Origin: Microbulbifer sp. TB1203
Lineage (GTDB): Bacteria > Pseudomonadota > Gammaproteobacteria > Pseudomonadales > Cellvibrionaceae
Assembly: GCF_030997045.1 (NCBI RefSeq)
Contig: NZ_CP116899.1
Span: 1,364,001 to 1,428,000 of the forward strand
DNA length: 64,000 nucleotides
Direction of reading: 5' to 3'
Positions 47,101-56,379 of the stretch are shown here, one piece after another (position 1 is the first letter of the stretch; every line of letters begins with the position of its first letter). The notes under the pieces were generated by a model. That model did no database searches and had not been told where the DNA came from. It worked only from the letters and a program-made list of their open reading frames with translations. Position numbers and translations under genes: made by a program.

Positions 47101-47346
47101 CCGGGTTTCCGCCCCGACGACCGCGCCCGGGCCTATTTTGTAGTGGCGAACTTGGGCAACCTGCTCAATGACGACTGGGGGGTGATGCACCAGACCGGCT
47201 TCCCCCGCTACCAAGCGGCGGTAAGCGCCAGTGTGGACGACCAGGGCCGCTATGTTTTCGAGGAATTCCTGGACCCGGCTGGACAAACACGGGTTTCGGA
47301 GCCCTCTTTCTGGCACGCCCGACTGGGAATCAGCTACCAGTTCTGA
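44200..47346 (+). CDS. Oar-like TonB-dependent receptor with N-terminal carboxypeptidase-regulatory-like domain
   Basis: About 1048 residues from ATG 44200, chosen for the upstream GAGGAG and the signal peptide MKRCFFPRALLSAAVISAMG. A beta-sandwich domain follows (residues about 28-110, AIRGVVTGTDGNPIDNARVT), then the plug (TVDGVRMNDNFGLNG, FDVQYGGFSACNINAVTKSG) and a large beta-barrel ending in a C-terminal Phe (ISYQF). Such receptors take up large ligands, often peptides or oligosaccharides. Position next to a muropeptide-processing cluster suggests peptide uptake, which is inference. Confidence 0.92.
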   Translation: MKRCFFPRALLSAAVISAMGMTPAAYAQETSAAIRGVVTGTDGNPIDNARVTVVHTPSNSRSEILSSESGRFNLKGLRVGGPYVVTIKSDEGEQVIDDLYLTLGDPLNLPVNLSSSEFEEVTVVARMLERVTALGPSSNFNLDDIESAPSTTRDIKSLVRMDPRIYIDESFGDAIQCTGANPRFNSLTVDGVRMNDNFGLNGNGYPTERMPFSYDAIQQVAVELAPFDVQYGGFSACNINAVTKSGSNEWHGSVFYDYTDDGFSGDSLEGESFDIASFDEQRYSATLGGPIIQDKLFFFASYEKLEGVDTFDRGPAGAGAVAEVQGVSQAQLNEILRISRDVYGYEPGGLPSSLPVEDEKLLVKLDWNIADGQRAAFSYNYNDGFHIAQSDGDPDELELSNHYYERGAELTSYVGQLFSDWSDIFSTEVKFGYSELDNRQLSLGGTDFGEVQISTENDHDGDGNSSRATVYLGADDSRHANKLYYETFNLKLAGRLQLQDHQLLFGYEHDTFDVFNMFVQEAEGEYRFASIEDFEQGIASRVIYESAAGTNNPEDAAAEFSYDINTVYLQDEYTFANVDLTLVGGLRYDWYTSGDKPTENPEIEALYGFSNQHNMDGQDLLQPRLGFNWNIDGNLEVHGGIGLYSGGNPNVWISNNYSNNGVTQLEVSDSSGTPLPDMEWTGSGQPIYGVPQQLYDAVANAESGAGGVNLLDPDFEIPSVWKYAVGGSYQFENGYLVSADWLYSDYQDAAIVRDISRVQVGTAIDGRSIYDSANGRDQDFMLTNVDGDSGYSNVLSLGLSKSFDFGLDVALGYAYTDAEDVNPMTSSVAYSNYTNIATADPEDPGVATSNYAIPHRFTLKLDYAREFFSGYETRFSLFGSANQGRPYSYTFDSGFMFGDSTGWVSRHLLYVPSGADDPNVVFGEDFDTEAFFAWVDSEDLDRGGITERNELNSDWWTKFDFRIDQELPGFRPDDRARAYFVVANLGNLLNDDWGVMHQTGFPRYQAAVSASVDDQGRYVFEEFLDPAGQTRVSEPSFWHARLGISYQF

Positions 47347-47362
47347 GCCTGGTACTCACCAT

Positions 47363-47435
47363 GTAGGAGCGGCCGCTGGCCGCGATCGATCTGTGGATTC
47401 AACCAACATCGATCGCGGCCAACGGCCGCTCCTAC
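47363..47435. repeat. REP-like inverted repeat, 'GTAGGAGCGG' family
   Basis: Arms 47363-47390 and 47408-47435 are 28-bp near-perfect partners at the convergent ends of the receptor and transporter genes, overlapping the transporter stop. Likely a bidirectional stop. Confidence 0.85.
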
Positions 47436-48823
47436 AACAGCAGGAACCCCAGGAGAACAAAACCCAGGGCGCTGATCGTTCCCGCGCGCAACGCGTAGGG
47501 GAGCTGGGTTTTCACATGATCCATATGCTCGGTGCCCGCCGCCAGCGACGATACGATAGTGGTATCGGAAATCGGCGATGAGTGATCGCCGAAAATCCCC
47601 CCGGACAATACCGCAGCCACAAAAAGAGCCGGTTCTGCGCCCAGCGCAGTGGCGATCGGTATCGCAATCGGCAGCATGATCGAGAAGGTGCCCCAACTGG
47701 AGCCCACGGAAAAGGCGATCACACCGGAAACCAGGAAAATAACCACCGGCAGCAGTGCCAGCGGTATCGTGTCACCCACCAGGCCGGCTACATAGATGCC
47801 GGTGCCCAGCGTCTTGGCCACTGCACCCAGCGCAAGCGCCAGCACCAGGATCACCGCGATCGGCAGCATATGGCCCGCGCCTTCCATCCACACATGGGTC
47901 AGCCTGTCCAGGCTCATGGTGCGCTGGAGCAGCACCAGCAGCGAGATGGTGGCCAGCGCCGCAAGGCTGGCCCAGAGCACGCTGGTGGAGCCGGAACCGG
48001 CGAAGATCTCCCCTCCTCCGGTAATCCAAAGTCCCGCCGGCATCGCTACAATCAATACCGCTACCGGCAGCAGCATATTCACCAGCCGCGGTCTCGCGCT
48101 GTCCTTTTCCAAACCGGTAGAAATCTCTATGCCGTCGATCTCGCCAGTAGCGGTACGCGCCTCGGCGGCGGCCATTGGGCCGGGATTGTAGTTGCGGGTG
48201 ATGGTGAACGCGGTCATCGCCACCGCGGCAATGGCGTAGAGATTGAGCGGAATGCTCGCCAGCAGCACCGCCAGCGGATCGTTCACACCCAACCCCTCCA
48301 GCAGGCCCAGGTTGAATGCGCCCCAGGCGTTCAGTGGGATCAACATGCAGATAGGCGCGGAGGTGGAGTCGATAATATAGGCCAGTTTTTCCCGCGCGAC
48401 CCTGAAACGGTCGAACAGCGGCCGCGACACTGTGCCGGACACCAGCACGGTGATATTGGATTCGATAAAGATTCCCACACCCACCAGCCAGGCCAGCCAC
48501 TGGGCCCGTCTGCCGTTGGTCACCCAGCGGCTGCGCTCAAGGAAGTGCACAAAGCCGTTGACCGCGCCGCTGCGCTCCAGGGTAAAAATAAATGCGCCGA
48601 TCACCAGGGTGAAAACCACCACGCGGGCATCCCCCGCGTTGCCCAGCACCGCGATAACGCCGTCTATGCCCTCAGCCAGGGAAGCGACCATACCGGCGTC
48701 GCCCAGCAGGAAATAACCGAGCCAGATACCGGCAAAAAGCGCCAGGTAAACCTGGCGGGTGAGCAGCGCCAGGCCGATAGCCAGGAAGGGGGGGAGTACG
48801 GAAAGCCAGCTCGGTTCGTTCAT
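47432..48823 (-). CDS. NhaC-family Na+/H+ antiporter-type transporter
   Basis: A 463-residue, about ten- to twelve-helix protein. Family blocks include GVGIFIESNITVLVSGTVSRPLFDRF, SAPICMLIPLNAWGAF, FSVGSSWGTFSIMLPIAIPI and GDHSSPISDTTIVSS. NhaC-type proteins exchange sodium or organic substrates with protons. Since it sits in a murein-peptide locus, an amino-acid or peptide substrate is possible, as in several family members; this is not shown by the sequence. Confidence 0.88.
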   Translation of the reverse strand: MNEPSWLSVLPPFLAIGLALLTRQVYLALFAGIWLGYFLLGDAGMVASLAEGIDGVIAVLGNAGDARVVVFTLVIGAFIFTLERSGAVNGFVHFLERSRWVTNGRRAQWLAWLVGVGIFIESNITVLVSGTVSRPLFDRFRVAREKLAYIIDSTSAPICMLIPLNAWGAFNLGLLEGLGVNDPLAVLLASIPLNLYAIAAVAMTAFTITRNYNPGPMAAAEARTATGEIDGIEISTGLEKDSARPRLVNMLLPVAVLIVAMPAGLWITGGGEIFAGSGSTSVLWASLAALATISLLVLLQRTMSLDRLTHVWMEGAGHMLPIAVILVLALALGAVAKTLGTGIYVAGLVGDTIPLALLPVVIFLVSGVIAFSVGSSWGTFSIMLPIAIPIATALGAEPALFVAAVLSGGIFGDHSSPISDTTIVSSLAAGTEHMDHVKTQLPYALRAGTISALGFVLLGFLLL

Positions 48824-48884
48824 ACTGCTTTTTTCTTGTTATTTCAGCCATTCGCCTGCAAGCAGGCTCCTACAAGTGGGAATA

Positions 48885-49925
48885 TCAAACAAGAGGGGAC
48901 TCTAGCAGGGTCAGGCTGCCCTTGTCTCCGTCCAGCTCCGCCATGGCCCCGACGGGAACAATTGTCTGGTCCTCCACATGTCCGATCATCAGTCCACGCA
49001 CTACCGGCACCGCCAGGCCGGCGGTGCGGTCGCGCAGTACCTGTTCCACGCTGAAGGTGTTCTCGTCGGTATCCGTCTCGGTGAATTTTCCAAAGACGAT
49101 GCCCGCCACCTGCTCCAGTTTCCCTGCCAGGCGTAGTTGAGTGAGCATGCGATCGATGCGGTAAGGCGCCTCTTCCACATCCTCCAGAAACAGGATCCTG
49201 CCGCGAAAATCCGGTTCGTAGGGTGTGCCCAGCAGGCTGGCTACCAGGCTGAGGTTGCCGCCCACCAGCCGCCCCCTGGCCCTGCCACCGCGGAAACGGG
49301 TAATGCGGTTTTTCCGCTCCACCCGCCCGGGGCCGCCGTCGAATGGCGGGGGCGCGCCCAGCGGTACCGGCGCTCTGCTGTTAACCAGCACCTTGCGGAA
49401 TTCCTCCAGGGTATAGTCGGTAAAATTCTGCGCGGCGATGGGGCCGTGAAAAGTGATCAGGCCGGTGTGCCGGTGAATGGCGTTGAGCAGCGCAGTGATA
49501 TCGCTGTAACCCAGCAGCACCTTTGGGTTGTCGGCGATCGTCCGGTAGTCCAGCAACGGCAGGATACGCGCACTGCCGTAGCCACCGCGCAGGCAGAACA
49601 CCGCATCTACCCCGCTATCGGCGAACATGGCATTGAGATCCGCGGCCCGGTCCTCATCGCTGCCGGCGAGGTACTGATTCCGCTGGTACAGGTGGGTGCC
49701 CTCCTTCACCTCAAACCCCAGCGACTTCACCACATCCATGGCGAAACGGATATCCTCGTTCTCCCAGACATTGCTGGCGGGGCTTACCAAGCCTATGGTC
49801 ATCCCCGTCCGCAACCGCGCCGGCCGTTGGATTTTCGGCTGCGATTCCTCCGCCGCAGCACCCGCCGCGAGTCCGCCCAGCAATGGCGCGGCTACCAGGG
49901 ATTTGATCAAGGTGCGCCTGTACAT
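48885..49925 (-). CDS. S66-family LD-carboxypeptidase (LdcA/MccF-like), exported
   Basis: About 346 residues from ATG 49925, where a twin-Arg-like signal begins (MYRRTLIKSLVAAPLLGGLA). Family blocks are CLRGGYGSARILPLLDY, the nucleophile Ser in GYSDITALL, VGGNLSLVASLLGT, FLEDVEEAPYRIDRML with Glu, and the His in GLMIGHVEDQTIVPVG. It removes terminal D-Ala from murein tetrapeptides or cleaves similar LD bonds. Most LdcA proteins are cytoplasmic, so a signal peptide is notable. It lies 49 bp after the serine hydrolase gene, probably co-transcribed. Confidence 0.93.
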   Translation of the reverse strand: MYRRTLIKSLVAAPLLGGLAAGAAAEESQPKIQRPARLRTGMTIGLVSPASNVWENEDIRFAMDVVKSLGFEVKEGTHLYQRNQYLAGSDEDRAADLNAMFADSGVDAVFCLRGGYGSARILPLLDYRTIADNPKVLLGYSDITALLNAIHRHTGLITFHGPIAAQNFTDYTLEEFRKVLVNSRAPVPLGAPPPFDGGPGRVERKNRITRFRGGRARGRLVGGNLSLVASLLGTPYEPDFRGRILFLEDVEEAPYRIDRMLTQLRLAGKLEQVAGIVFGKFTETDTDENTFSVEQVLRDRTAGLAVPVVRGLMIGHVEDQTIVPVGAMAELDGDKGSLTLLESPLV

Positions 49926-49974
49926 TCCGCCTTCTCCAAAAAAACAACTTACCTGTCGGTGCGCGTGGCGCACC

Positions 49975-51552
49975 CTACTTTTTGCCTGTCCGCACAAAGT
50001 ACAGATCCGCGAAATCGTAACTGAAATCGATATTCGTGGACTGAGGTTGCAGGGTAAAGGTTTCTTTTCCATCCTGCGACTTGCGGGCCACCAGCCAGGC
50101 GTCCGCATCCAGGGTACGGTCTTGCCAACGGAGCTGCCAGACCCCCGGGGCCTGTCGGTGCAGGTCGCCGGAAAGCCTCGGAGATTTTATCGCGCTCAGG
50201 TGCAGGCCATCCGGACTCATTTCAATTTCCACATCGCCGAACCAGGCATCGCGGTAAAGGCCGGGCAGGTCCGACTCGACGAGCGGGGAATCATTTTCGG
50301 GAATTGAGATTTGTGACGGGCTGGCAGGCTGTACGGCATTTTCCCGCTGAAAATACGCCAGCCAGTCCCGCTCCGGCGCATCCAGGTAAGGCATCAGCAG
50401 GCTGTAGATCATCGCCTGGCGCGCGGTGCCGGCGCTGCGATTCATCAGCACCACCATCGCCAGGTCCAATTCGGGCACCATTGCCGTCCAGGCGTACATG
50501 CCCGACAGCGAACCGGTGTGGTGGATCACCCTTTTGCCGTACATATCCTGCACCCGCCAGCCCAGCGCATAGGTGTAGAAATACCCTCCGTCCCGCTGTG
50601 CCCGCGCCCGCGACATGGGCATCAGGGTAACCGGCTTCCACAAGCGATCGCGAGTCTCTTCACTGAACAACCGCCGGCCTTCGGGGGTCACGCCGCCGGC
50701 GAGCAGGGACTGCAACCAGCGCAACATTCCCGCGGCATTGCAGTGCATGCCCCCGGCAGCCGCGGAGACGATCCGTGTGTCGGGTGCCAAGTTTGCGGTA
50801 TCGACTGCGATTTTTGCGGAAATCAATAGGTGGGGATCCGCCAGATTGTCCCTCGCCGTTTCCGGCACCGGGCCCGCGTAACATTCGCGCAAATTCAGCG
50901 GTCTCAATAAACGCTCTTCAACAAAGCTTTCAAAGGGCTGGCCGGAAACCGATTCGATCAGTTCACCGGCGACTATGTAGAGCAGGTTGTCGTAGGCATA
51001 GTCGGCGCGAAACTTCCCCGACAGCGGCAGATGCGACAATCCCGCGAGAATATCTTCACGGGAGAAAGAATTCGGCTGGGGCCAGAGCATCAGGTCCCCC
51101 GCACCGGGGCCCAGGCCGGAGCGGTGGGTGAGCAGGTCTTCCACGCGGAACTCCCGCGTGATCCAGGGATCGGCCAGGGCGAACCCGGGCAGGAAATCCA
51201 CCACTCGACTGTCCCATTTGAGTTTTCCCTCCTCCACCAGCAACGCCAGAGCCGCGGTGGTAAACGCCTTGGTGGTGGAGGCCAGTTTAAACAGGGTGTG
51301 TTCATCCACCGGTCGCGGCCGGTCCACACTGGTGATACCGAAGCCGCGCAGGAATTGTGGCTTCCCCTCCTGCCAGATGCCCACTGCCATACCGGGGACT
51401 TTTTCCTCCATCATGATTCGCTCTATCAGTGTTTCCAGCGCCGCATGGGGAAGCGGTATGTGCTTGGGAGTATCGCCGCGCGAATCCTTTCCCGGTCCGT
51501 CGCAGGCCAGCAGCAACGTGGTGATCAATAGAATAAAAGCTTTATATCGCAC
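49975..51552 (-). CDS. Lipoprotein serine hydrolase of the class C beta-lactamase/DD-peptidase fold
   Basis: A 525-residue protein with lipobox LLLAC (Cys at about 17). The active-site motifs are SxxK in LASTTKAFTTAAL, YxN in ADYAYDNLLYIVAGE and HxG in IHHTGSLSGMYAW. A C-terminal DUF3471-like beta domain follows (VESDLPGLYRDAWFGDVEIE). Such enzymes hydrolyse D-amino peptides or esters. Next to an LD-carboxypeptidase, an epimerase and an NlpC/P60 enzyme, a D-peptide substrate from murein is plausible. A strong terminator just upstream separates it from the TonB receptor transcript. Confidence 0.9.
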   Translation of the reverse strand: MRYKAFILLITTLLLACDGPGKDSRGDTPKHIPLPHAALETLIERIMMEEKVPGMAVGIWQEGKPQFLRGFGITSVDRPRPVDEHTLFKLASTTKAFTTAALALLVEEGKLKWDSRVVDFLPGFALADPWITREFRVEDLLTHRSGLGPGAGDLMLWPQPNSFSREDILAGLSHLPLSGKFRADYAYDNLLYIVAGELIESVSGQPFESFVEERLLRPLNLRECYAGPVPETARDNLADPHLLISAKIAVDTANLAPDTRIVSAAAGGMHCNAAGMLRWLQSLLAGGVTPEGRRLFSEETRDRLWKPVTLMPMSRARAQRDGGYFYTYALGWRVQDMYGKRVIHHTGSLSGMYAWTAMVPELDLAMVVLMNRSAGTARQAMIYSLLMPYLDAPERDWLAYFQRENAVQPASPSQISIPENDSPLVESDLPGLYRDAWFGDVEIEMSPDGLHLSAIKSPRLSGDLHRQAPGVWQLRWQDRTLDADAWLVARKSQDGKETFTLQPQSTNIDFSYDFADLYFVRTGKK

Positions 51553-51566
51553 CGGTCTTCACTCCG

Positions 51567-51590
51567 AAAAAAAGGGCCCTTGAGGGGCCC
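51567..51590 (-). terminator. Rho-independent terminator after the TonB receptor gene
   Basis: On the minus strand, GGGCCC-CTCAA-GGGCCC is followed by seven T. It lies 15 bp upstream of the serine hydrolase start, so that gene needs its own promoter or receives attenuated read-through. Confidence 0.75.
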
Positions 51591-51714
51591 GAACACCTGC
51601 GGCAATTGGGGGTGATATTGCCTGAGGGAGAATACTTTTTACTTTATATCGGACGATTAACTGTAGTGTTAAAGGCCTGTTTCAAGCCATGCTGACTTAA
51701 GTGTTGCTACCCCC

Positions 51715-51748
51715 GTAGGATGGGCAAAGCGAAGCGTGCCCATCCTAC
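51715..51748. repeat. Short palindrome of the 'GTAGGATGGGC' family
   Basis: GTAGGATGGGCAAAGC pairs with the closing GCGTGCCCATCCTAC. The core AAGCGAAGCGT is close to that of the 15369-15442 repeat. It lies between a terminator and the end of the TonB receptor gene. Confidence 0.75.
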
Positions 51749-51832
51749 AATGCTTAATTACGCAACAACCGTGATGCGAAGGCCCTGATGCCGGGTACTA
51801 CCTTGCAGGATCGCCTCAATACTTAATTCACC

Positions 51833-54781
51833 CTAAAAATCTATCCGCGCACTCAACTGCACCCGGCGGGGCTCCTGGTAGTCCGTCGGGGACAGGAAAT
51901 CCTCATTGGGAGTGGTCATACCGTAGCGGACAATTTCATCCACACCGGTGGCGCTCTGACTATTGAGCAGGTTGAAAACTTCCAGGCCTAACACCAGGTC
52001 AGATTCGTACAGCGGCGTGCGGTAGAAAGCACTCATATTCAGGCTGGTCACCCAGTCGGTATCGCCGTACTCTCCCTTGTCCAGTCGCTCGAACACTCGG
52101 TCGCCGTTGGAGTCGGCGTCGCAGTTGGCCACACAGATGTAGTTGTAGTCGTAGGAGGTGTTCTCGGTAAACGGATTACCCTGGGCGCGGGCGTTGATCG
52201 GACGGCCGGAAATCAGGCTGAAGTTGGCCGCCAATGTAAGACTTTCGTTGACCTGATAGGCTCCGCGCAGCTTGAAGGCATGAGTGCGGTCGTTGGGCGT
52301 TCGGCCATCATTGCCCAGCAGATAGGCTACGTTGTCACCCGCTTCGGTCCATCCGGGAATATTATTTTCAGTATCCGAGTTGACACCGCCCTCGTAATTG
52401 CCCTCGCTGCGGGACAGGGTGTAGGAAACATCCATCGACCAGTTGTCGAACCACTCCCGCTTCAGGACCAGCTCCAAGGCCTTGTATTCCCGCTCCGCCT
52501 CCGGCCCGCCGATGGGGTTGCCGTTGACGTCGAAGTCCTGCGCTTCGCCCAGGTCGATGGTGACTTTTTCCGGGCCGTTACCGCAGTCGCGGGTGAGGGT
52601 CAATTCGCGGCCCGGGTTGGCGAATACCCAGCCGGAAATATTGCCACAGTTCGCCGTGTCCACATTGATTTTCATATCCTCGATGGCGTTGTGGAACTTG
52701 CGGTAGATCCCCCGTATGCCGACTTTCCACTCGTCGTTGAGCAGGCGCTCATAGCCGAGAATAAATTCGTCCTGGTAGCTGGCTTCCAGATCGTTGTCCA
52801 CGAACTCCTCGGTATTTTCCAGGCCGTCACCGGCGGCGCCGAACTGCTCGGTGGGCCCGAGTTTGTCGCCGAGAATCGGGGTGACATTGGTCAGTCCCGC
52901 ACCGGTGGTGTTGGTCTCCAGGCCGGCCAGCTCGTAGTAATTGCGCACGTCCAGGGTGCCGCCGCCCTCCCGGGCCGCCAGGCCGTTGGCGATAGGAAAA
53001 TAGTAGCGACCGGCATTGGCAAACAGTTTGGACTGGCCATCGCCGTTGATATCCCAGGCGAAACCGGCGCGCGGGGAAATCATATCGTCGATTTTCAGGA
53101 AAGAGTTGCCGGCGGCGTCCTTGGTATCGAACTCGTCGAAGCGCAGGCCCAGAGTGAGGGTCATCTCGCTGTTCAGGCTCCAGATATCCTCCAGGTAGTA
53201 AGCGGAGGTATCCTGGTCGAAAGTTCCGATGGAGTTGCGGGTACGGGCGACCACATAGGCGTCCCCCTGAACGACGGCCCCGTTGACTTCATCGCCGGGA
53301 TTAATGCCGTAGATCGAATAGTAAACTTCGCCCGGGCCGGTGGTCAGCCGGCTCATTTCCGTGGTTCGGGTCTCGTTGTCGAGGCCAAAACGGATCAGGT
53401 GATCCCCAAGTGCATACTCGAAGTCCAGGCGCAGGGCATCGCGGGAGTTCAGCCGGCCGTCAAAGCGGCTATCGGTGGTGCAGCCGATCTCCTCATCGGC
53501 ACGGTTGTCGTATACCCGATTGCACTCCAGGCCAGTGGTATTGTCGGTGACATAGCGGGTTTCACTGTGTCCGTACAGCACCCGCGCCATCAGGTTATTC
53601 CCGAAGTAACCGGTATAGGTGGCGATAGCGTTTTCGCCTCCGGTTTCCTCCACCGCGGTATCGTTGAAAACATCGTCCACGAAACGGTCGGTCTCCTCTT
53701 CGCCTTTATCGGAAAATGCAACCAGCTCCAGGCTATGGTTTTCCGCTATCAACCAGTCCAGCCTGCCGCCCCAGAATCCCGAGTCGTCCTTGGATTCACT
53801 GCGGGTATCACCGGAACTGTTATAGGAAACCTGTTCATTGCTGCGCGGTTCGTACAGGGCGAAAAAGAAAAGCTTGTCCTGGATTATCGGACCTGAGACG
53901 TAAAGGCTGGTGGACCAGCTGTCGCTCTCGTCGTCGGAACTGTGGAAAATCCGCTGGCCATTGCGATTATAGGAGTCCTCGCCAGTGCCGCGGAGGGAAT
54001 CGGGGGAATAATAACTTTCCGCACCGAACTGAAACTCATTGGTCCCACGCTTGACCACCGCACTGACCACCCCGCCGGTGGTACGCCCGTACTCCACCGA
54101 GTAGCCGCCGGTCTTTACCTGGAATTCCTCATAGAACGCATAGGGAGCACTGGCCGCATCGATGCCAGTCTCTACGTCACTGACATTCAGACCATTGATA
54201 AAAACCGCGTTTTCACCCACCGAGGCGCCGCCAAACGAGACGCCACCAAACGCGCTGCTACCACCTACCGCCCCGGGAGCCAGCAATGCCACGGATTCCA
54301 GGCTGCGGCCCACCGGCAGGAATTCCAGTTCCGCGCTGTTGATGGTCATTCCGGATTCGGACGAAGTTAGATCGATGCGATGGGAGCCCCGGTCCGCAAC
54401 TACAACCACCTCCTCCAGAGAGCCTGTGGACAGGTCCACGTCCACGTTGGTAACGGCACCGATGGTTACACGTACATTTTCCACCAGCACGCTGTCGAAG
54501 CCCTCTTTTCTCGCGCGAATCTGGTAATTGCCGATAGGCAGGCGGGAAAAGCGATAGCGACCGCCGGTGTCGGCGGTCACGGTGCGGGAAGCGCCGGTCT
54601 CTTTATTGATGATGGTTATCTGTGCACCAACGAGAATTCCACTGCCCCCCTCCCTGATGAGGCCACTCACCGCACCGTCGTTGTTCTGGGCGTAGGCGAA
54701 GTTTCCGAGAGTAGAGGCGCTGCCGATTACAGCCCCGATGGTTGCGGTGAGAAGCTGCCTTTTAAAGTTTCTTCTTATCAT
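51833..54781 (-). CDS. Oar-like TonB-dependent receptor with N-terminal carboxypeptidase-regulatory-like domain
   Basis: About 982 residues from ATG 54781, nine bases after AGAGGA, opening a signal peptide (MIRRNFKRQLLTATIGAVIG). A regulatory-like sandwich follows (GLIREGGSGILVGAQITIIN, residues about 35-115), then plug (FINGLNVSDVETGIDAASAP, EVQ/TGGYSVEYGRTTGGVVS blocks) and a barrel ending VQLSARIDF with terminal Phe. It imports an unknown, likely large ligand. It is divergent from the transglutaminase-like gene across a shared AT-rich control region. Confidence 0.92.
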   Translation of the reverse strand: MIRRNFKRQLLTATIGAVIGSASTLGNFAYAQNNDGAVSGLIREGGSGILVGAQITIINKETGASRTVTADTGGRYRFSRLPIGNYQIRARKEGFDSVLVENVRVTIGAVTNVDVDLSTGSLEEVVVVADRGSHRIDLTSSESGMTINSAELEFLPVGRSLESVALLAPGAVGGSSAFGGVSFGGASVGENAVFINGLNVSDVETGIDAASAPYAFYEEFQVKTGGYSVEYGRTTGGVVSAVVKRGTNEFQFGAESYYSPDSLRGTGEDSYNRNGQRIFHSSDDESDSWSTSLYVSGPIIQDKLFFFALYEPRSNEQVSYNSSGDTRSESKDDSGFWGGRLDWLIAENHSLELVAFSDKGEEETDRFVDDVFNDTAVEETGGENAIATYTGYFGNNLMARVLYGHSETRYVTDNTTGLECNRVYDNRADEEIGCTTDSRFDGRLNSRDALRLDFEYALGDHLIRFGLDNETRTTEMSRLTTGPGEVYYSIYGINPGDEVNGAVVQGDAYVVARTRNSIGTFDQDTSAYYLEDIWSLNSEMTLTLGLRFDEFDTKDAAGNSFLKIDDMISPRAGFAWDINGDGQSKLFANAGRYYFPIANGLAAREGGGTLDVRNYYELAGLETNTTGAGLTNVTPILGDKLGPTEQFGAAGDGLENTEEFVDNDLEASYQDEFILGYERLLNDEWKVGIRGIYRKFHNAIEDMKINVDTANCGNISGWVFANPGRELTLTRDCGNGPEKVTIDLGEAQDFDVNGNPIGGPEAEREYKALELVLKREWFDNWSMDVSYTLSRSEGNYEGGVNSDTENNIPGWTEAGDNVAYLLGNDGRTPNDRTHAFKLRGAYQVNESLTLAANFSLISGRPINARAQGNPFTENTSYDYNYICVANCDADSNGDRVFERLDKGEYGDTDWVTSLNMSAFYRTPLYESDLVLGLEVFNLLNSQSATGVDEIVRYGMTTPNEDFLSPTDYQEPRRVQLSARIDF

Positions 54782-54850
54782 TAGTGCGGTCCTCTGAAGG
54801 TTGGGAACGGGCTTGGCTGCGCCCCAACCGCTTGACGCAGCGACCTCTTC

Positions 54851-54929
54851 AGAATAATTTATCAATACACGATCTCGATGTAAATATAATTTATTCCTAT
54901 CTCCGCACAAAAACTTCGAATAATTTATT
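54851..54929. promoter_or_regulatory. Repeated AT-rich motif between divergent receptor and transglutaminase genes
   Basis: GAATAATTTAT (54852-54862), its inverted form ATAATTTATTC (54886-54896) and GAATAATTTATT (54918-54929) occur in the 160-bp divergent promoter. Similar GAATA-rich motifs precede the NlpC/P60 operon. They may be sites for the RpiR-type regulator encoded nearby; inference only. Confidence 0.4.
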
Positions 54930-54944
54930 TAATGGGAGCTTTCC

Positions 54945-56369
54945 ATGCATTCCCTGCGCCTTCTCTCCCCGGTCCTGTTCCTCTGTGTAGCTTTATGCGC
55001 CAAAGCGGATAATCCAGACCGGCTCCAGGCTGTAAAGGCGCTGGTGGATGCCGGGCAGTACCGCCATACCAAAGTACAGATTGAAAAATTACTGCAAATC
55101 GCTGAAGCCCCCACATTGCGCAGACAACTGGCGTTCGAGGCCGAGCGGATGCGCCGGATTGAACGGGATTTTCCGCAGGATTACGCGGCACTGAAGGCGT
55201 CGATTCGACGCTATATTCCCGACGCCCGCGAAGAGGAAATACGCGACTGGGATCGTGCAGAGTGGTTGGAATTCAAACAGATCGATGGCGAGCGGCGCTA
55301 CTTCCGCATGGCTGCGTACAACCTGCTGCAACTCTCCGACCAGCTCGCACAGCGCAGCGCTGATTTTCGCGGGTTCACCGAGAAGGCTCCCCTCTATTCC
55401 CTGCACCCGCACCACCGCGAAGTGATCAACGGGAAGACGCCGCTGCGCAACCGCATCCAGGTGGATTACACCCTGCGGGTCAAACCCGATGCGGTTCCCG
55501 CCGGGGAAACCGTGCGCGCCTGGCTGCCCTTCCCCATCCCCCTACCCGGCAGTCAGGAAAATATCGAGCTGCTAGCCAGCAGCCCCGGCCGTTACCAGCT
55601 GGCTCCCCCCCTGCAACCGCAACGCACCATTTACCTGGAGAAAACGGCCCGCGCCGGCGAGGCCACGGAGTTCAAGATCCGCTATGCCTTCGACAGCCTG
55701 TCCCGCCACACCGTTGTAGATCAGCGACGCGTGCAGCAGCTATCTAAAGACGGCCAGCTGGCACCCTACCTTGCGGAGCGCCCACCACATATCGTCTTTA
55801 CTCCGGAACTGCGCGCGCTCTCACAGCGTGTTGTCGGCGGCGAATCCAACAGCTACCGGATCGCGCAAAAACTCTTTGCCCACGTCGACAAAATCCCCTG
55901 GGCCAGTGCCCGCGAATACTCCACCATCCGCAATATCAGCCACTACGCCGCCCATGCGGGCCACGCCGACTGCGGCCAGCAGACACTGCTACTGATCACC
56001 CTGATGCGCATGAACGGTATTCCTGCGCGCTGGCAGTCCGGTTGGGAATTTTCCCCGGGAGATTTCGATACCATGCACGATTGGGGAGAGTTCTACCTGG
56101 AGCCCTACGGCTGGCTGCCCATGGACGTCACCCACGGTGTGCTGGCCGGCGAGACGGAAGCGGAAACCTGGTTCTACCTGGGCGGGCTGGACGCCTTCCG
56201 CCTGGTGTTCAACAGCGATTACAGCCAGCCCTTTTTCCCCGAGAAAGAACATTTTCGCTCAGAGACGGTGGATTCGCAGCGCGGGGAGGTGGAGTGGCGC
56301 GGTGGGAATTTGTATTTCGATCAGTGGAATTACGATCTGGAATGGCAGCTGGTCAAACCTGAGAACTGA
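54945..56369 (+). CDS. Exported transglutaminase-like (papain-fold) protein
   Basis: A 474-residue protein with a Sec signal (LRLLSPVLFLCVALCAKA). A helical domain (about 25-150) and a beta-sandwich (RIQVDYTLRVKPDAVPAGETV) precede the transglutaminase core. The core has Cys in HAGHADCGQQTLLLITLMR, His in TMHDWGEFYL and Asp in WLPMDVTHG. These proteins usually act as proteases or amidases on peptides. The start has GGGAG seven bases upstream. It is placed in the murein-peptide locus and may cleave peptides outside the inner membrane; the substrate is unknown. Confidence 0.88.
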   Translation: MHSLRLLSPVLFLCVALCAKADNPDRLQAVKALVDAGQYRHTKVQIEKLLQIAEAPTLRRQLAFEAERMRRIERDFPQDYAALKASIRRYIPDAREEEIRDWDRAEWLEFKQIDGERRYFRMAAYNLLQLSDQLAQRSADFRGFTEKAPLYSLHPHHREVINGKTPLRNRIQVDYTLRVKPDAVPAGETVRAWLPFPIPLPGSQENIELLASSPGRYQLAPPLQPQRTIYLEKTARAGEATEFKIRYAFDSLSRHTVVDQRRVQQLSKDGQLAPYLAERPPHIVFTPELRALSQRVVGGESNSYRIAQKLFAHVDKIPWASAREYSTIRNISHYAAHAGHADCGQQTLLLITLMRMNGIPARWQSGWEFSPGDFDTMHDWGEFYLEPYGWLPMDVTHGVLAGETEAETWFYLGGLDAFRLVFNSDYSQPFFPEKEHFRSETVDSQRGEVEWRGGNLYFDQWNYDLEWQLVKPEN

Positions 56370-56379
56370 TCAATACCTG